From: Pseudomonadota bacterium
Lineage (GTDB): Bacteria; Pseudomonadota; Gammaproteobacteria; Burkholderiales; Burkholderiaceae
Assembly (NCBI GenBank): GCA_029777935.1
Contig: JAKORH010000200.1
Location: 1 to 13,373 of the forward strand
Length of the DNA: 13,373 bases
Reading direction: 5' to 3'
The notes beneath the pieces were generated by a model. That model saw only the letters and a program-made list of their open reading frames with translations, ran no database searches and was not told the DNA's origin. The position numbers and the translations under genes were made by a program. Positions 6,685-13,373 of this stretch are shown here, one piece after another (position 1 is the first letter of the stretch; every line of letters begins with the position of its first letter).

Positions 6685-7149
6685 TCACCCTTTGGCCGTC
6701 CGCCTGGCCAGTACGACCGCGTCGTCGATGCCCTGGTAGTAGCCGCGCAGCACGCGCAGCCGCTCGAAGCCGTGGCGGCGGTAGAACGCCAGCGCCGGCA
6801 GATTGCCGGCGCGCACTTCGGCGCGGATCGTCTCGATGCCGGCGGTCCGCACGGTGACTTCGAGCCACGCGAGCAGCGCCGATCCGACACCGCGCCGGCG
6901 CCGCGCGTAATCGACGGCCAGCAACAGCAGGTGCGCTTCCGTATCGCCGTACTTCATGATCGCGAAGCCGAGCAGACGGCCATCGTCGCGCGCGACGATG
7001 GCGTTGGTGGCCGCGTCGCGCACACTCCTCAGCACGCGCTGCGGCGTCCACGACCACGCCAGTCCCTGTTCGATCGCGGCGCGCGACAGCAGCGCGATCC
7101 GCCCCGCTTCGGACGCCCGCGCCAGCCCGACCTCGCAGTTCGAGATCAT
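6685..7149 (-). CDS. GNAT family N-acetyltransferase, RimI-like
   Basis: A 154-aa single GNAT domain that transfers an acetyl group from acetyl-CoA to an amine. The acetyl-CoA loop reads RRRRGVGSALLAWLE (about 77-92). The C-terminal block GNLPALAFYRRHGF followed by RGYYQGIDDAVVLAR closely follows the RimI pattern (substrate: the N-terminus of ribosomal protein S18 in E. coli). True RimI activity is not established. The start overlaps the DUF488 stop as ATGA (7149-7146), with AAGG 4 nt upstream, so the two genes are probably translationally coupled. After the TGA stop the same frame stays open for 42 more codons with a protein-like composition (see findings). Confidence 0.9.
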   Translation of the reverse strand: MISNCEVGLARASEAGRIALLSRAAIEQGLAWSWTPQRVLRSVRDAATNAIVARDDGRLLGFAIMKYGDTEAHLLLLAVDYARRRRGVGSALLAWLEVTVRTAGIETIRAEVRAGNLPALAFYRRHGFERLRVLRGYYQGIDDAVVLARRTAKG

Positions 7150-7532
7150 CCGACCTTCGCCCCGTGCTCTCCGAGCAGTTCGCGCAGCACCGAGCGGTGG
7201 CAGCGCGACTCATCCTCGCAGTAGCAGCCGACCGCGAAATCGGTGTGCTTCGACAGCAGCGCCAGCGTATCGAGCAGATGCGCCTGCTCCGGCGCGGCCA
7301 TCTCGGCGCGATAGCGGCGCGCGAAGGTCGCCCAATCGCGGTCGCTCTTCGCGCCCTGCGCGAACTTGACCAGTTCCGCGCTCGGCGCGAGGTTCGGCAG
7401 CCAGGCGTCGTAGTAGTCGCGCGCCGCGATCTCGCCCTTCGGTACGCCGCGCGGCGGGCGCCGCACGGTGCCCAGCCGCGGGCCTTCGTCCTGCGCGCGC
7501 GCGGTGCCGAGTCGGACCACCTTGATCGTCAT
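7146..7532 (-). CDS. DUF488 family protein (YeaO-like)
   Basis: A 128-aa protein of the DUF488 family, whose biochemical function is not established. It begins MTIKVVRLGTAR, has the basic segment PRGVPKGEI and the Trp-containing middle (DYYDAWLPNLAPS), and ends with the family signature GCYCEDESRCHRSVL. The spaced cysteines and His-Arg of that signature are the most conserved positions. The start is fixed by GGAGG (7538-7542) 5 nt upstream. That Shine-Dalgarno is partly inside a perfect hairpin. It is the first gene of a two-gene unit with the RimI-like GNAT, with a 4-nt overlap. Confidence 0.9.
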   Translation of the reverse strand: MTIKVVRLGTARAQDEGPRLGTVRRPPRGVPKGEIAARDYYDAWLPNLAPSAELVKFAQGAKSDRDWATFARRYRAEMAAPEQAHLLDTLALLSKHTDFAVGCYCEDESRCHRSVLRELLGEHGAKVG

Positions 7533-7533
7533 T

Positions 7534-7556
7534 GCGGCCTCCGGGGATCAGGCCGC
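7534..7556 (-). promoter_or_regulatory. Hairpin overlapping the DUF488 Shine-Dalgarno
   Basis: On the minus strand GCGGCCT (7556-7550) pairs perfectly with AGGCCGC (7540-7534) around a 9-nt loop, ending 1 nt before the ATG. Three of the five bases of the GGAGG Shine-Dalgarno are in the stem and two in the loop. The RNA could therefore mask ribosome access. The rest of the 106-bp spacer before the phosphodiesterase stop shows nothing else I can identify. Confidence 0.45.
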
Positions 7557-7638
7557 CTATTCTGCCTGCAAGACCGGGGCGGGATCGAGCCGGTGGGGAA
7601 GGGTGACCGCACTGGAAGCAGCCACCCCGGGGGTGAAA

Positions 7639-8946
7639 CTACTTCAGTCCCATGCAATTGGCGTAGTACGTCACCGTCGCCGGCCAGTCGGAAAAGATGC
7701 CGAGGATCCCGACTTGCCGCGCCAGCACGTCGAGCGCCTTGTACATGTCGCTGTCCTTCTTCACTGCCGCACCGGTGGGGTCGAATGCGTAGTAGCTCCC
7801 CTTGCCCGCCGCGCCAGCGCGCAGATCGACCCGCTCGAACGTCCACGTGATGATCTTCAGTCCGGCCGCCTTGATGTCGATCGCGTACTGCGACGGCACG
7901 ATCTCGTTGGCGGCATTCACCGCGAGCAACGCCTGCATCGGCGGCGCGAAGATGCGCACGCCTTGCTGCTTGAGCTGCTTGAGCTGATCGAGGCTGAGGC
8001 GCGCCGGATACGAGCTGGGATCGAGGTAGACCGCCTGTTTGCCGAACTGTGGTTCGTTCTGGATCCAGTACAGGACGTCATCGATCAGGAACGACTGGGC
8101 CCACACCTGACTTGGCGGAATGCCGGCCGCCTTGAATTCATCGATCAACTTCTGCGCATAGTTGGCCTGGCTGCCGAAGATGGCGATGACGCGGTCCGGG
8201 TTGTTCGGGGTCTTCAGCTCCGGCGTGAACTTGCCGCCGAGTCCCTTGACGAGCTGGATGTGCTCGGCGAGCGTCATCAAGGTGCCGCGGCTGGTGTAAA
8301 GATCCGTGCGCCAGCTTGCCGTCCCGCCGAGGAAGGCCTGCGGGGTCGTTGCACTCGGCACGGAGGCGTCCATCTTGCCCTTCAACGACTTGAACTCTGC
8401 AAGCGTCAGGTCGCTGGTGCAGCACCTGGGTGCCGGGTTCGGTCCCACCGGACCGGTCCACGGCACCGTGCACTTGTTGTTCAGCGCCGTCGCGACGATG
8501 TTGGTTGTCGTGTGCAGGTCGCATTCGTCGTGGCGGCAGACGAGTTGGCCGTCCTTGGTAAAGGTGACGTCGCATTCGAGGATGCCGGCCCCCATGCGCG
8601 CGCCCGCCTGGGCCGCTTCCTTCGTGTGCTCGGGGAACTGCAGCGCCGCCCCGCGGTGCGCGATCGAAAAGTCGCTGCGGTAGAACGGGCCGTCCTTGCA
8701 CAACATCAGCCGGTCTTTGAGCGGGCCGGGGTCCATGCCTTCCACCAGGAAGAAGGGCCGCGGGCCGAGTTGCACGCGCTGATCGTGCAGCATGCGGCCG
8801 AGTTCGAAGTAGCCGCGCCCGTCGTAGGCGGGGTTGAAGCCGCCGTCGTAATAGCGATCGTCCTGTGCCGCCTGTGCCTGCGAGGCAAATGCCGCCGCCC
8901 CAGTGAGCACGGCCACCCATAGCAGCCTGCGTGATCTGCTGTGCAT
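7639..8946 (-). CDS. Secreted glycerophosphodiester phosphodiesterase
   Basis: Predicted to hydrolyse glycerophosphodiesters to glycerol-3-phosphate and an alcohol outside the cytoplasm. The product is 435 aa. A Sec signal peptide (MHSRSRRLLWVAVLTGAAAF plus ASQAQA) has a likely cleavage site after A26. The GDPD catalytic set is complete: the HRG motif (97-99), the metal ligands E124 and D126 in ILECDVTF, and the second His in CRHDE (H139). It is longer than minimal GDPDs and has a cysteine-rich insert just after the active-site segment (CDLHTTTN, NNKC, RCCTSD), possibly disulfide-linked in the periplasm. The start is fixed by GGAGGA (8951-8956). Longer in-frame starts upstream lack a Shine-Dalgarno and would bury the signal peptide. 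It follows the ABC cassette on the same strand after a 181-bp gap, so it may have its own promoter. Confidence 0.93.
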   Translation of the reverse strand: MHSRSRRLLWVAVLTGAAAFASQAQAAQDDRYYDGGFNPAYDGRGYFELGRMLHDQRVQLGPRPFFLVEGMDPGPLKDRLMLCKDGPFYRSDFSIAHRGAALQFPEHTKEAAQAGARMGAGILECDVTFTKDGQLVCRHDECDLHTTTNIVATALNNKCTVPWTGPVGPNPAPRCCTSDLTLAEFKSLKGKMDASVPSATTPQAFLGGTASWRTDLYTSRGTLMTLAEHIQLVKGLGGKFTPELKTPNNPDRVIAIFGSQANYAQKLIDEFKAAGIPPSQVWAQSFLIDDVLYWIQNEPQFGKQAVYLDPSSYPARLSLDQLKQLKQQGVRIFAPPMQALLAVNAANEIVPSQYAIDIKAAGLKIITWTFERVDLRAGAAGKGSYYAFDPTGAAVKKDSDMYKALDVLARQVGILGIFSDWPATVTYYANCMGLK

Positions 8947-9050
8947 CGGATCCTCCACGTGAACGAAGTCCGGCGACGCCAGCGGCCCCTTGCGCGCGCG
9001 TCTGGACCTCGGCAGCACCAGTTCGACACAAGGCGGCGTAGTGATGTTGA

Positions 9051-9078
9051 CGATTGCCGGTTTTCGCTGCGGCAATCG
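9051..9078. other. 9-bp inverted repeat between permease 2 and the phosphodiesterase gene
   Basis: CGATTGCCG (9051-9059) and CGGCAATCG (9070-9078) are perfect inverted arms separated by 10 bp. On the minus strand it lies about 50 nt after the permease stop and about 105 nt before the phosphodiesterase start. No T-run follows, so it is at best a weak or Rho-assisted terminator, or an operator. The rest of the 181-bp gap shows nothing recognisable. Confidence 0.45.
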
Positions 9079-9127
9079 CGCAAATGCCCGATGCGGCGCG
9101 CGGAGCCCGCCGTGACGCGGACGTGAT

Positions 9128-10327
9128 CTACTCGGCCCGCAACGACTCCACCGGGTCGAGCCGCGCGGCGCGGCGCGCGGGTAGCACGCCGGCGGCCAGT
9201 CCGATCGCGGCGGCGACGAGTTCGGCCAGCACGGCGTACGGCACCGGCGTGTGCACCGGCAGCGCGGGCACCGCGGCGTGAATCGCCTGCGCCAGCCCGA
9301 ATCCCAGCACGAGCCCGAACGCGCCGCCGAGCGCGGCGAGCACGATCGCCTCGCCGAGGAACAGTCCCAGGATCGTCCTGCGCTGCGCGCCCAGTGCGAG
9401 CATCAGCCCGACTTCGCTGGTGCGTTCGGCCACCGCGATCGTCATGATCGTCACGATGCCCACGCCGCCCACCAGCAGCGAGATGCTGCCCAGCCCGGCG
9501 ACCGCCATCGTCAGGATGTCGAGGATGTTGCCGAGCGTCTTCAGCATCTCCTCCTGCGTGGTGATCGTGAAGTCCTCGCGGCCGTGGCGCGCGGTGAGCA
9601 GCCGTTTCGTGTCCTCCGCCACGCGCTGCGCGGGCACGCCTTCGGCGTACGACAGGTGGATCTCGGTCAGGCCGTCGCGGTTGAAGAGTTCCAGCCCGCG
9701 CGCGGCCGGGATGTACGCGGTGTCGTCCAGATCGATGCCGAGGAACTGGCCTTTTGCTTCGAGCACGCCGATCACGCGGAACTGCAGCCCGCCGATGCGT
9801 ACGCGGCTGCCCAACGCATTGCCGCTGCCGAACAGTTCCTCCTTCAGCTTCGGGCCGAGCACCGCGAAGTTGCGCGCCTCGCCTGCTTCTTCGCGCGGCA
9901 GGAACTGGCCGACGCGCACGCGCACGTTGAACACGCGCAGCATGTCGGCGCTGCCGCCGAAGATCATCGTGCGCCGCACGCGGCCGTTACCCGCGACCTC
10001 GGAGTTGCCCGACACCGTCGGCACCACCGCAACCACGCCGGCGATGCGTTCGAGCGCGCGCGCGTCCTCGAACGTCAGCGGCCGCACCGACGCCGGCAGC
10101 CCCGGCGGCCCGCCCGACGCGGCCACACGCCCGGGCGCGATGCCGATCACGTTGGTGCCGAACTGCGAGAATTCCTCGAGCACGTAGCGATGGATGCCTT
10201 CGCCGATCGAAGTGAGCAGGATCACCGCCGCGATGCCGACCCCGATGCCGAGCAGCGTCAGGAAGCTGCGCAGCCGGTGCGCGGTGATCGCACGCAGCGC
10301 GAGGAAGGCGGCGTCGCGGGCGATCAT
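9128..10327 (-). CDS. MacB/FtsX-type ABC transporter permease (second copy)
   Basis: A 399-aa permease with the MacB fold. Transmembrane helix 1 (about 21-41, SFLTLLGIGVGIAAVILLTS) is followed by a large periplasmic domain (about 45-268) and helices at about 272-298, 319-346 and 363-383. The cytoplasmic coupling segment AERTSEVGLMLALGA follows helix 2. The end PARRAARLDPVESLRAE is the family's typical C-terminus. The frame is open to 10429, but the first 34 codons of that longer version are the CACAGAG palindromic repeat, so the ATG at 10327 is preferred. Its Shine-Dalgarno is weak. It is a paralogue of the permease at 10436-11644, and the two probably form a heterodimer driven by the ATPase at 11648-12418. 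Such systems act on lipids, peptides or antibiotics from the periplasmic side. The substrate here is unknown. Confidence 0.9.
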   Translation of the reverse strand: MIARDAAFLALRAITAHRLRSFLTLLGIGVGIAAVILLTSIGEGIHRYVLEEFSQFGTNVIGIAPGRVAASGGPPGLPASVRPLTFEDARALERIAGVVAVVPTVSGNSEVAGNGRVRRTMIFGGSADMLRVFNVRVRVGQFLPREEAGEARNFAVLGPKLKEELFGSGNALGSRVRIGGLQFRVIGVLEAKGQFLGIDLDDTAYIPAARGLELFNRDGLTEIHLSYAEGVPAQRVAEDTKRLLTARHGREDFTITTQEEMLKTLGNILDILTMAVAGLGSISLLVGGVGIVTIMTIAVAERTSEVGLMLALGAQRRTILGLFLGEAIVLAALGGAFGLVLGFGLAQAIHAAVPALPVHTPVPYAVLAELVAAAIGLAAGVLPARRAARLDPVESLRAE

Positions 10328-10349
10328 GGTGGGTCGACAGTGCCATTCA

Positions 10350-10419
10350 CCACAGAGGCACAGAGGCACAGAGATAGGCCGGTCATCGGGCTTCCCTCTG
10401 TGTCTCTGTGCCTCTGTGG
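10350..10419. repeat. CACAGAG palindromic repeat between the two permease genes
   Basis: The left arm 10350-10373 and right arm 10396-10419 (24 bp each) are inverted complements with one mismatch, around a 22-bp loop. Each arm is itself an 8-bp tandem repeat of CACAGAGG. It fills most of the 108-bp gap. Translated, it gives peptides such as TTEAQRHRG and SVPLCLCG, which from general knowledge recur as spurious protein ends in many bacterial genomes. It is not mobile on its own evidence: there is no ORF. Confidence 0.9.
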
Positions 10420-10435
10420 TTGCACTCAACGCCTC

Positions 10436-11644
10436 TCAACGCCGGGCCAGCGCCAAGACCGGGTCGAGCTGCGCGGCGCGGCGGGCAGGCATCACGCCGA
10501 AGACGAGCCCGGTCGCGAACGCGGTGCCGAGCCCGGCCAGCACCGCCCAATCGGGCGGATAGGCCGGGAAGGTCGGATACAGGTACCGCAGCACGGCGGC
10601 GCCGACGTGGCCGAGCGCGAAGCCGATCAGCCCGCCGCAGGCCGACAGCAGCGCGGCCTCGGCCAGGAACACCGCGCGGATCGCCCGCTGCGTGGCGCCG
10701 AGCGCCTTCAGCAGTCCGATCTCCGGCGTGCGTTGCGTGACCGACACCAGCATCACGTTCATCACCAGGATGCCGGCCACCGCGAGGCTGATGGCCGCGA
10801 TGCCGGCCACGCCGACCGTCAGCGTGCCCAGCACGCGGTCGAAGGTCGCGAGCACGGCATCCTGCGTGATCACGGTCACGTCCTCCTCGCCCTCGTGGCG
10901 CGCCTTGACGATCGCCTGCGCCTGCGCCTTGACGGCTTCGAGCGCGTCGCGATGGCGCGCCTCGATCAGGATGCGGAACAGCGTGTTGGTGTCGAACATC
11001 TGCTGCGCCACGGACACCGGAACGAACGCCAGCTCGTCGGTGTTCATGCCGAGTCCGACACCGCTGGTCGCGAGCACACCGATCACGCGGAAGCGCCGGT
11101 CGCCCGCGCGCACGAGCTTGCCGACCGCGGGCTCGGCGCCGAACAGTTCGCGCCGCACTTTGCCTCCGATCACCATCACCGGCGAGCCGTGCGACCAGTC
11201 CTCGGCGGGCAGGAAGCTGCCCTGTGCCAGATCGAAGTGGCGCAGCGCCTGGTACTCCGCCGTCGTGCCGACGATCACGGTCGGCCGCAACTTGCCGCCG
11301 GCGGTCAGTTCCGCGTTGCCGACCGACACCGGCGCCACGCGCGCCACCGCCGGCGCGCGCAGCAACGCGCGTGCGTCGTCGACGGTGAGGTCACGCGGCG
11401 TCTGCGTGACGACGTTGGCGGGTGAGAAGCCGCCCGTCTGCGTGCGACCCGGCAGCACGATCACGAGATTGGTGCCGAGCGCGGAGAACTGGTCGATCAC
11501 GTAGCGGCGCGCGCCATCGCCGAGCGCGGTCAGCACCACCACGGCCGCCACGCCGATCGACATCGCGAGCATCGACAGCACGGTGCGCAGCGGGTTGCCG
11601 GCGGCGGCGCCGGTGGCGAAGCGGAGGATGTCGAGAGACCGCAT
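10436..11644 (-). CDS. MacB/FtsX-type ABC transporter permease (first copy)
   Basis: A 402-aa permease with the same layout as its downstream paralogue. Helix 1 is at about 21-41 ([20 protein letters not shown]), then comes a periplasmic domain, then three helices in the C-terminal third. The coupling segment [15 protein letters not shown] and the ending [17 protein letters not shown] are typical. The ATG at 11644 begins 3 nt after the TGA of the ATPase gene (11650-11648), so translation is probably coupled. The ribosome-binding purines before this ATG (GGTGAGGG) are supplied by the palindromic repeat at 11645-11719. Membrane location is inner membrane, with the large loop in the periplasm. 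No MacA-like adaptor gene is visible in the window. Confidence 0.92.
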   Translation of the reverse strand: MRSLDILRFATGAAAGNPLRTVLSMLAMSIGVAAVVVLTALGDGARRYVIDQFSALGTNLVIVLPGRTQTGGFSPANVVTQTPRDLTVDDARALLRAPAVARVAPVSVGNAELTAGGKLRPTVIVGTTAEYQALRHFDLAQGSFLPAEDWSHGSPVMVIGGKVRRELFGAEPAVGKLVRAGDRRFRVIGVLATSGVGLGMNTDELAFVPVSVAQQMFDTNTLFRILIEARHRDALEAVKAQAQAIVKARHEGEEDVTVITQDAVLATFDRVLGTLTVGVAGIAAISLAVAGILVMNVMLVSVTQRTPEIGLLKALGATQRAIRAVFLAEAALLSACGGLIGFALGHVGAAVLRYLYPTFPAYPPDWAVLAGLGTAFATGLVFGVMPARRAAQLDPVLALARR

Positions 11645-11719
11645 CCCTCACCCCAACCCCTCTCCCGGCGGGAGAGGGGCTTTTCTTCCCTCTCCCGGGA
11701 GAGGGACCGAGGGTGAGGG
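11645..11719. repeat. Composite palindromic repeat (CCCTCACC family), copy 2, partly coding
   Basis: The outer arms CCCTCACCC (11645-11653) and GGGTGAGGG (11711-11719) are perfect complements. Inside are a perfect 10-bp hairpin (CCCCTCTCCC 11657-11666 with GGGAGAGGGG 11670-11679) and a perfect 18-bp palindrome (11688-11705). On the minus strand its reading frame supplies roughly the last 23 codons and the stop of the ABC ATPase. Its last bases directly precede the ATG of permease 1. It has the same architecture as the element at 1392-1477. Confidence 0.88.
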
Positions 11720-12418
11720 CGATCTTTCATCCGCGATCACAGCGCCATCGCGCATCAGCACGCGGCGCCGCGCCCGCGCGCCGAGCACCTGGTCGTGCGT
11801 GACGACGATCAGCGTGACCCCGCGGGCGTTCAGTTCTTCTAGCAGGCGCACGACTTCCTCGCCGGTAGCGCGGTCGAGGTTGCCGGTCGGCTCGTCGGCC
11901 AGAATCAGCGCCGGCTGCATGATGGTCGCGCGCGCGATCGCCACGCGCTGCCGCTGACCGCCCGAGAGCTGGTCGGGCCGATGGTGCGCACGCTCGGCCA
12001 GGCCGTAGTCGGCGAGTGCCTTCGCCACGCGCACGGCGCGCTCCTTCGCCGGGATGCCCGCCAGCATCATGGGCAGCGCGATGTTCTCCGCCGCGGTCAG
12101 GCGCGGCACGAGGTGGAAGCTCTGGAACACGAAGCCGATGCGATGGCTGCGCACGCGCGCCTGCTCTTCGGCCGACAGCGTGGTGACGTCGCGCCCCTCG
12201 AGCAGGTAGTGCCCGGCGTTGGGCCGGTCGAGCAGGCCGACGATGTTCAGCAGAGTCGACTTGCCCGAACCCGACGGGCCCATCACCGCAATGTATTCGC
12301 CCGCGGCCACGGCAAGGCTCATCTCGTGCAGCGCATGCACCTCGCTGTCGCCGAGGCGGAACACCCGCTCGACGCCGGTGAGCTCGATCAGGGCACCGTT
12401 GGGTAAGGGATTGGCCAA
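11648..12418 (-). CDS. ABC transporter ATP-binding protein (MacB/LolD type)
   Basis: About 256 aa if started at TTG 12418. It binds and hydrolyses ATP to power the two adjacent permeases. Visible motifs are the A-loop region [12 protein letters not shown], Walker [10 protein letters not shown] (47-55), Q-loop [15 protein letters not shown], signature [14 protein letters not shown], Walker [13 protein letters not shown] and the H-loop VTHD, all intact. The C-terminus after DGAVIADER is odd: about 23 residues ([12 protein letters not shown], then [11 protein letters not shown]) are encoded by the palindromic repeat. The start is uncertain because there is no ATG or GTG before the first conserved strand ([12 protein letters not shown]). 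The choices are TTG 12418, TTG 12457 inside the next repeat, or a CTG; none has a good Shine-Dalgarno. The gene lies 101 bp downstream of phaC on the same strand. Family and completeness of the catalytic core are certain; the substrate is unknown. Confidence 0.92.
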   Translation of the reverse strand: MANPLPNGALIELTGVERVFRLGDSEVHALHEMSLAVAAGEYIAVMGPSGSGKSTLLNIVGLLDRPNAGHYLLEGRDVTTLSAEEQARVRSHRIGFVFQSFHLVPRLTAAENIALPMMLAGIPAKERAVRVAKALADYGLAERAHHRPDQLSGGQRQRVAIARATIMQPALILADEPTGNLDRATGEEVVRLLEELNARGVTLIVVTHDQVLGARARRRVLMRDGAVIADERSPSPSVPLPGEGRKAPLPPGEGLG

Positions 12419-12423
12419 AGCAC

Positions 12424-12493
12424 GTCGCCCCGGCGCAGACCGGGGCCCAATTTTCAACGCTGCAACTTGGGCCCCGGCCTACGCCGGGGCGAC
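12424..12493. repeat. 27-bp inverted repeat element between phaC and the ABC ATPase
   Basis: The arms 12424-12450 and 12467-12493 are inverted complements with two mismatches in 27 positions, around a 16-bp loop. The core is CCCCGGCG and CCGGGGCCCAA. On the plus strand it reads through as WAPAYAGAT, a peptide pattern that from general knowledge recurs at many sites in proteobacterial genomes as a dispersed palindromic unit. It lies between the phaC stop and the ATPase start and could act as a bidirectional terminator-like hairpin. A TTTT run is in the loop, not after the stem. Confidence 0.88.
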
Positions 12494-12519
12494 AGCATGC
12501 AGCAACACCGAGCCGAACG

Positions 12520-13373
12520 TTACTTCATCAGCACGTACGTCCCAGGCGCATTCTCCATCGCGGCGTAGTCGGCGCTGCCGAGCGGCGGCGGCTTGCCGCG
12601 CTCGCCCGACCGCTCGGCGAGCCATGCCTGCCAGGCCGGCCACCACGAACCCTCGACGGGCGCATTGCGCGCGTACCACTGGTCCGGATCGACGTAGCGC
12701 TCGGACGATTTCCTGGCCGCGAGCCGGTAGTGCCGGTGTGGACCTTCGATGTCCGGCGGATTGACGATGCCGACGTTGTGCCCGCCGCTGGTCAGGCAGA
12801 AGCTGATGTCGGCATCGGCGTACAGATTGAGCATGTAGACCGATTGCCACGGTGCTACGTGATCGCGCTCGGTGCCGACGAGGAAGATCGGCGCGCGGAT
12901 GTCCGACAGCGCGATCGCGCGCCCGTTGTAGCGCATCCGTCCTGATGCGAGGTCGTTGTTCAGGTACAGGTTGCGCAGGTACTCGGTGTGCATGCGGTGC
13001 GGCAGCCGTGTGGTGTCGACGTTCCACGCGGTCAGGTCCGTCACTTTCTGCGGCTCGGCCATCAGGTACTGGCGCACCACGCGCGACCAGATCAGGTCGT
13101 TGGAGTTCAGCAGCGTGAACGCGCCCGACATCTGCTTGCCGTCGAGGTAGCCCTGCTCCCACGTCAGGTCCTCGAGGTAGGCGAGCTGGCTGTCGTCGAT
13201 GAAGATCGACAGTTCGCCCGCCTCGGTGAAGTCGACCTCGGCCGCCAGCAGCGTCAGGGTGGCCAGCCGCGCATCGTTCGCGCCCGCCATCGAGGCGGCG
13301 AGCGCGGCGAGGAACGTGCCGCCGAGGCAATAGCCGACCGCATTCAGCTTCTGCCCGGCGATGGCATACGCGG
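12520..13373 (-). CDS. phaC: Polyhydroxyalkanoate synthase, C-terminal part (class I type)
   Basis: The frame is open to the window edge, so this is the last 284 codons or so of a larger gene; the family is normally near 550-600 aa. It polymerises hydroxyacyl-CoA into storage polyester on the granule surface. The fragment begins AYAIAGQKLNAVGYCLGGTF, which contains the lipase-like box GYCLGG with the catalytic cysteine. The catalytic Asp is in GTERDHVAPW and the catalytic His in SGGHNVGIVNPP. The WWPAWQAWL segment near the end is also characteristic. An ATG at 13290 lies inside the conserved domain and is not a start. No phaA, phaB or phasin gene is visible. The ABC cassette follows on the same strand after a 27-bp-arm palindrome; a functional link to it is not apparent. 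Confidence 0.96.
   Translation of the reverse strand, partial: AYAIAGQKLNAVGYCLGGTFLAALAASMAGANDARLATLTLLAAEVDFTEAGELSIFIDDSQLAYLEDLTWEQGYLDGKQMSGAFTLLNSNDLIWSRVVRQYLMAEPQKVTDLTAWNVDTTRLPHRMHTEYLRNLYLNNDLASGRMRYNGRAIALSDIRAPIFLVGTERDHVAPWQSVYMLNLYADADISFCLTSGGHNVGIVNPPDIEGPHRHYRLAARKSSERYVDPDQWYARNAPVEGSWWPAWQAWLAERSGERGKPPPLGSADYAAMENAPGTYVLMK

Noticed and set aside
4370..6739. A plus-strand open frame of 789 codons across the lipase, Nudix and stress-protein region
   Set aside because: Antisense to the lipase and Nudix genes and out of frame with the stress protein; no domain is recognisable.
7533..7638. A tRNA or other structured RNA in the DUF488/phosphodiesterase spacer
   Set aside because: No cloverleaf arms or conserved T-loop sequence could be found; only the hairpin at the DUF488 start is clear.
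9047..9052. TTGACG on the plus strand as a -35 promoter element
   Set aside because: There is no usable -10 at the right spacing and no plus-strand gene downstream.
10350..10419. CRISPR-like or microsatellite array
   Set aside because: The 8-bp units are inside the two arms of one palindrome; there are no spacers.
10328..10429. A longer N-terminus (34 residues) for permease 2
   Set aside because: The extra codons are translated from the CACAGAG palindrome, and the family N-terminus begins at the ATG at 10327.
9251..11425. A plus-strand open frame of 724 codons across the two permeases
   Set aside because: Antisense shadow; the minus strand has two convincing paralogous permeases with transmembrane helices.
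12520..13290. A complete 256-aa protein starting at the ATG at 13290
   Set aside because: The frame continues upstream to the window edge and includes the GYCLGG catalytic box of PHA synthase, so this Met is internal.

Overview
The window is high-GC, gene-dense DNA that looks like a chromosomal segment of a betaproteobacterium, probably Burkholderiales-like. The evidence is the codon bias, a class I type polyhydroxyalkanoate synthase, and a serC-serA pair; the taxonomic assignment is inference. No tRNA, rRNA, CRISPR array, integrase or transposase was seen. No gap between genes exceeds about 200 bp.

Left block (1-3306, all minus strand). Transcription runs from a glutathione S-transferase through serC (phosphoserine aminotransferase) and serA (3-phosphoglycerate dehydrogenase) to the first codons of a LolD/MacB-type ABC ATPase cut by the window edge. 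SerA and SerC catalyse the first two steps of serine synthesis. A palindromic repeat lies between serC and serA.

Middle block (3307-7532) holds small genes in mixed orientation. They are a plus-strand fusion of an acyl-carrier-protein-like domain to a GNAT acetyltransferase; a convergent lipase-like alpha/beta hydrolase; a Nudix hydrolase followed by a perfect 60-bp tandem duplication; a divergent universal stress protein; and a translationally coupled pair of a DUF488 protein and a RimI-like GNAT. Short in-frame tandem repeats recur here.

Right block (7639-13373, all minus strand). The end of phaC, open at the window edge, is followed by an ABC exporter cassette of one ATPase and two paralogous MacB/FtsX-type permeases with no adaptor gene in view. 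A secreted glycerophosphodiester phosphodiesterase comes next.

The most unusual feature is that three junctions of the phaC-ATPase-permease-permease series each carry a different dispersed palindromic repeat. One encodes the ATPase C-terminus and stop and leads directly into the next start codon. Another abuts or includes the ATPase start, for which no ATG is available. The best candidate for unusual biochemistry is the ACP-GNAT fusion, which suggests an acyltransferase that carries its own acyl carrier.
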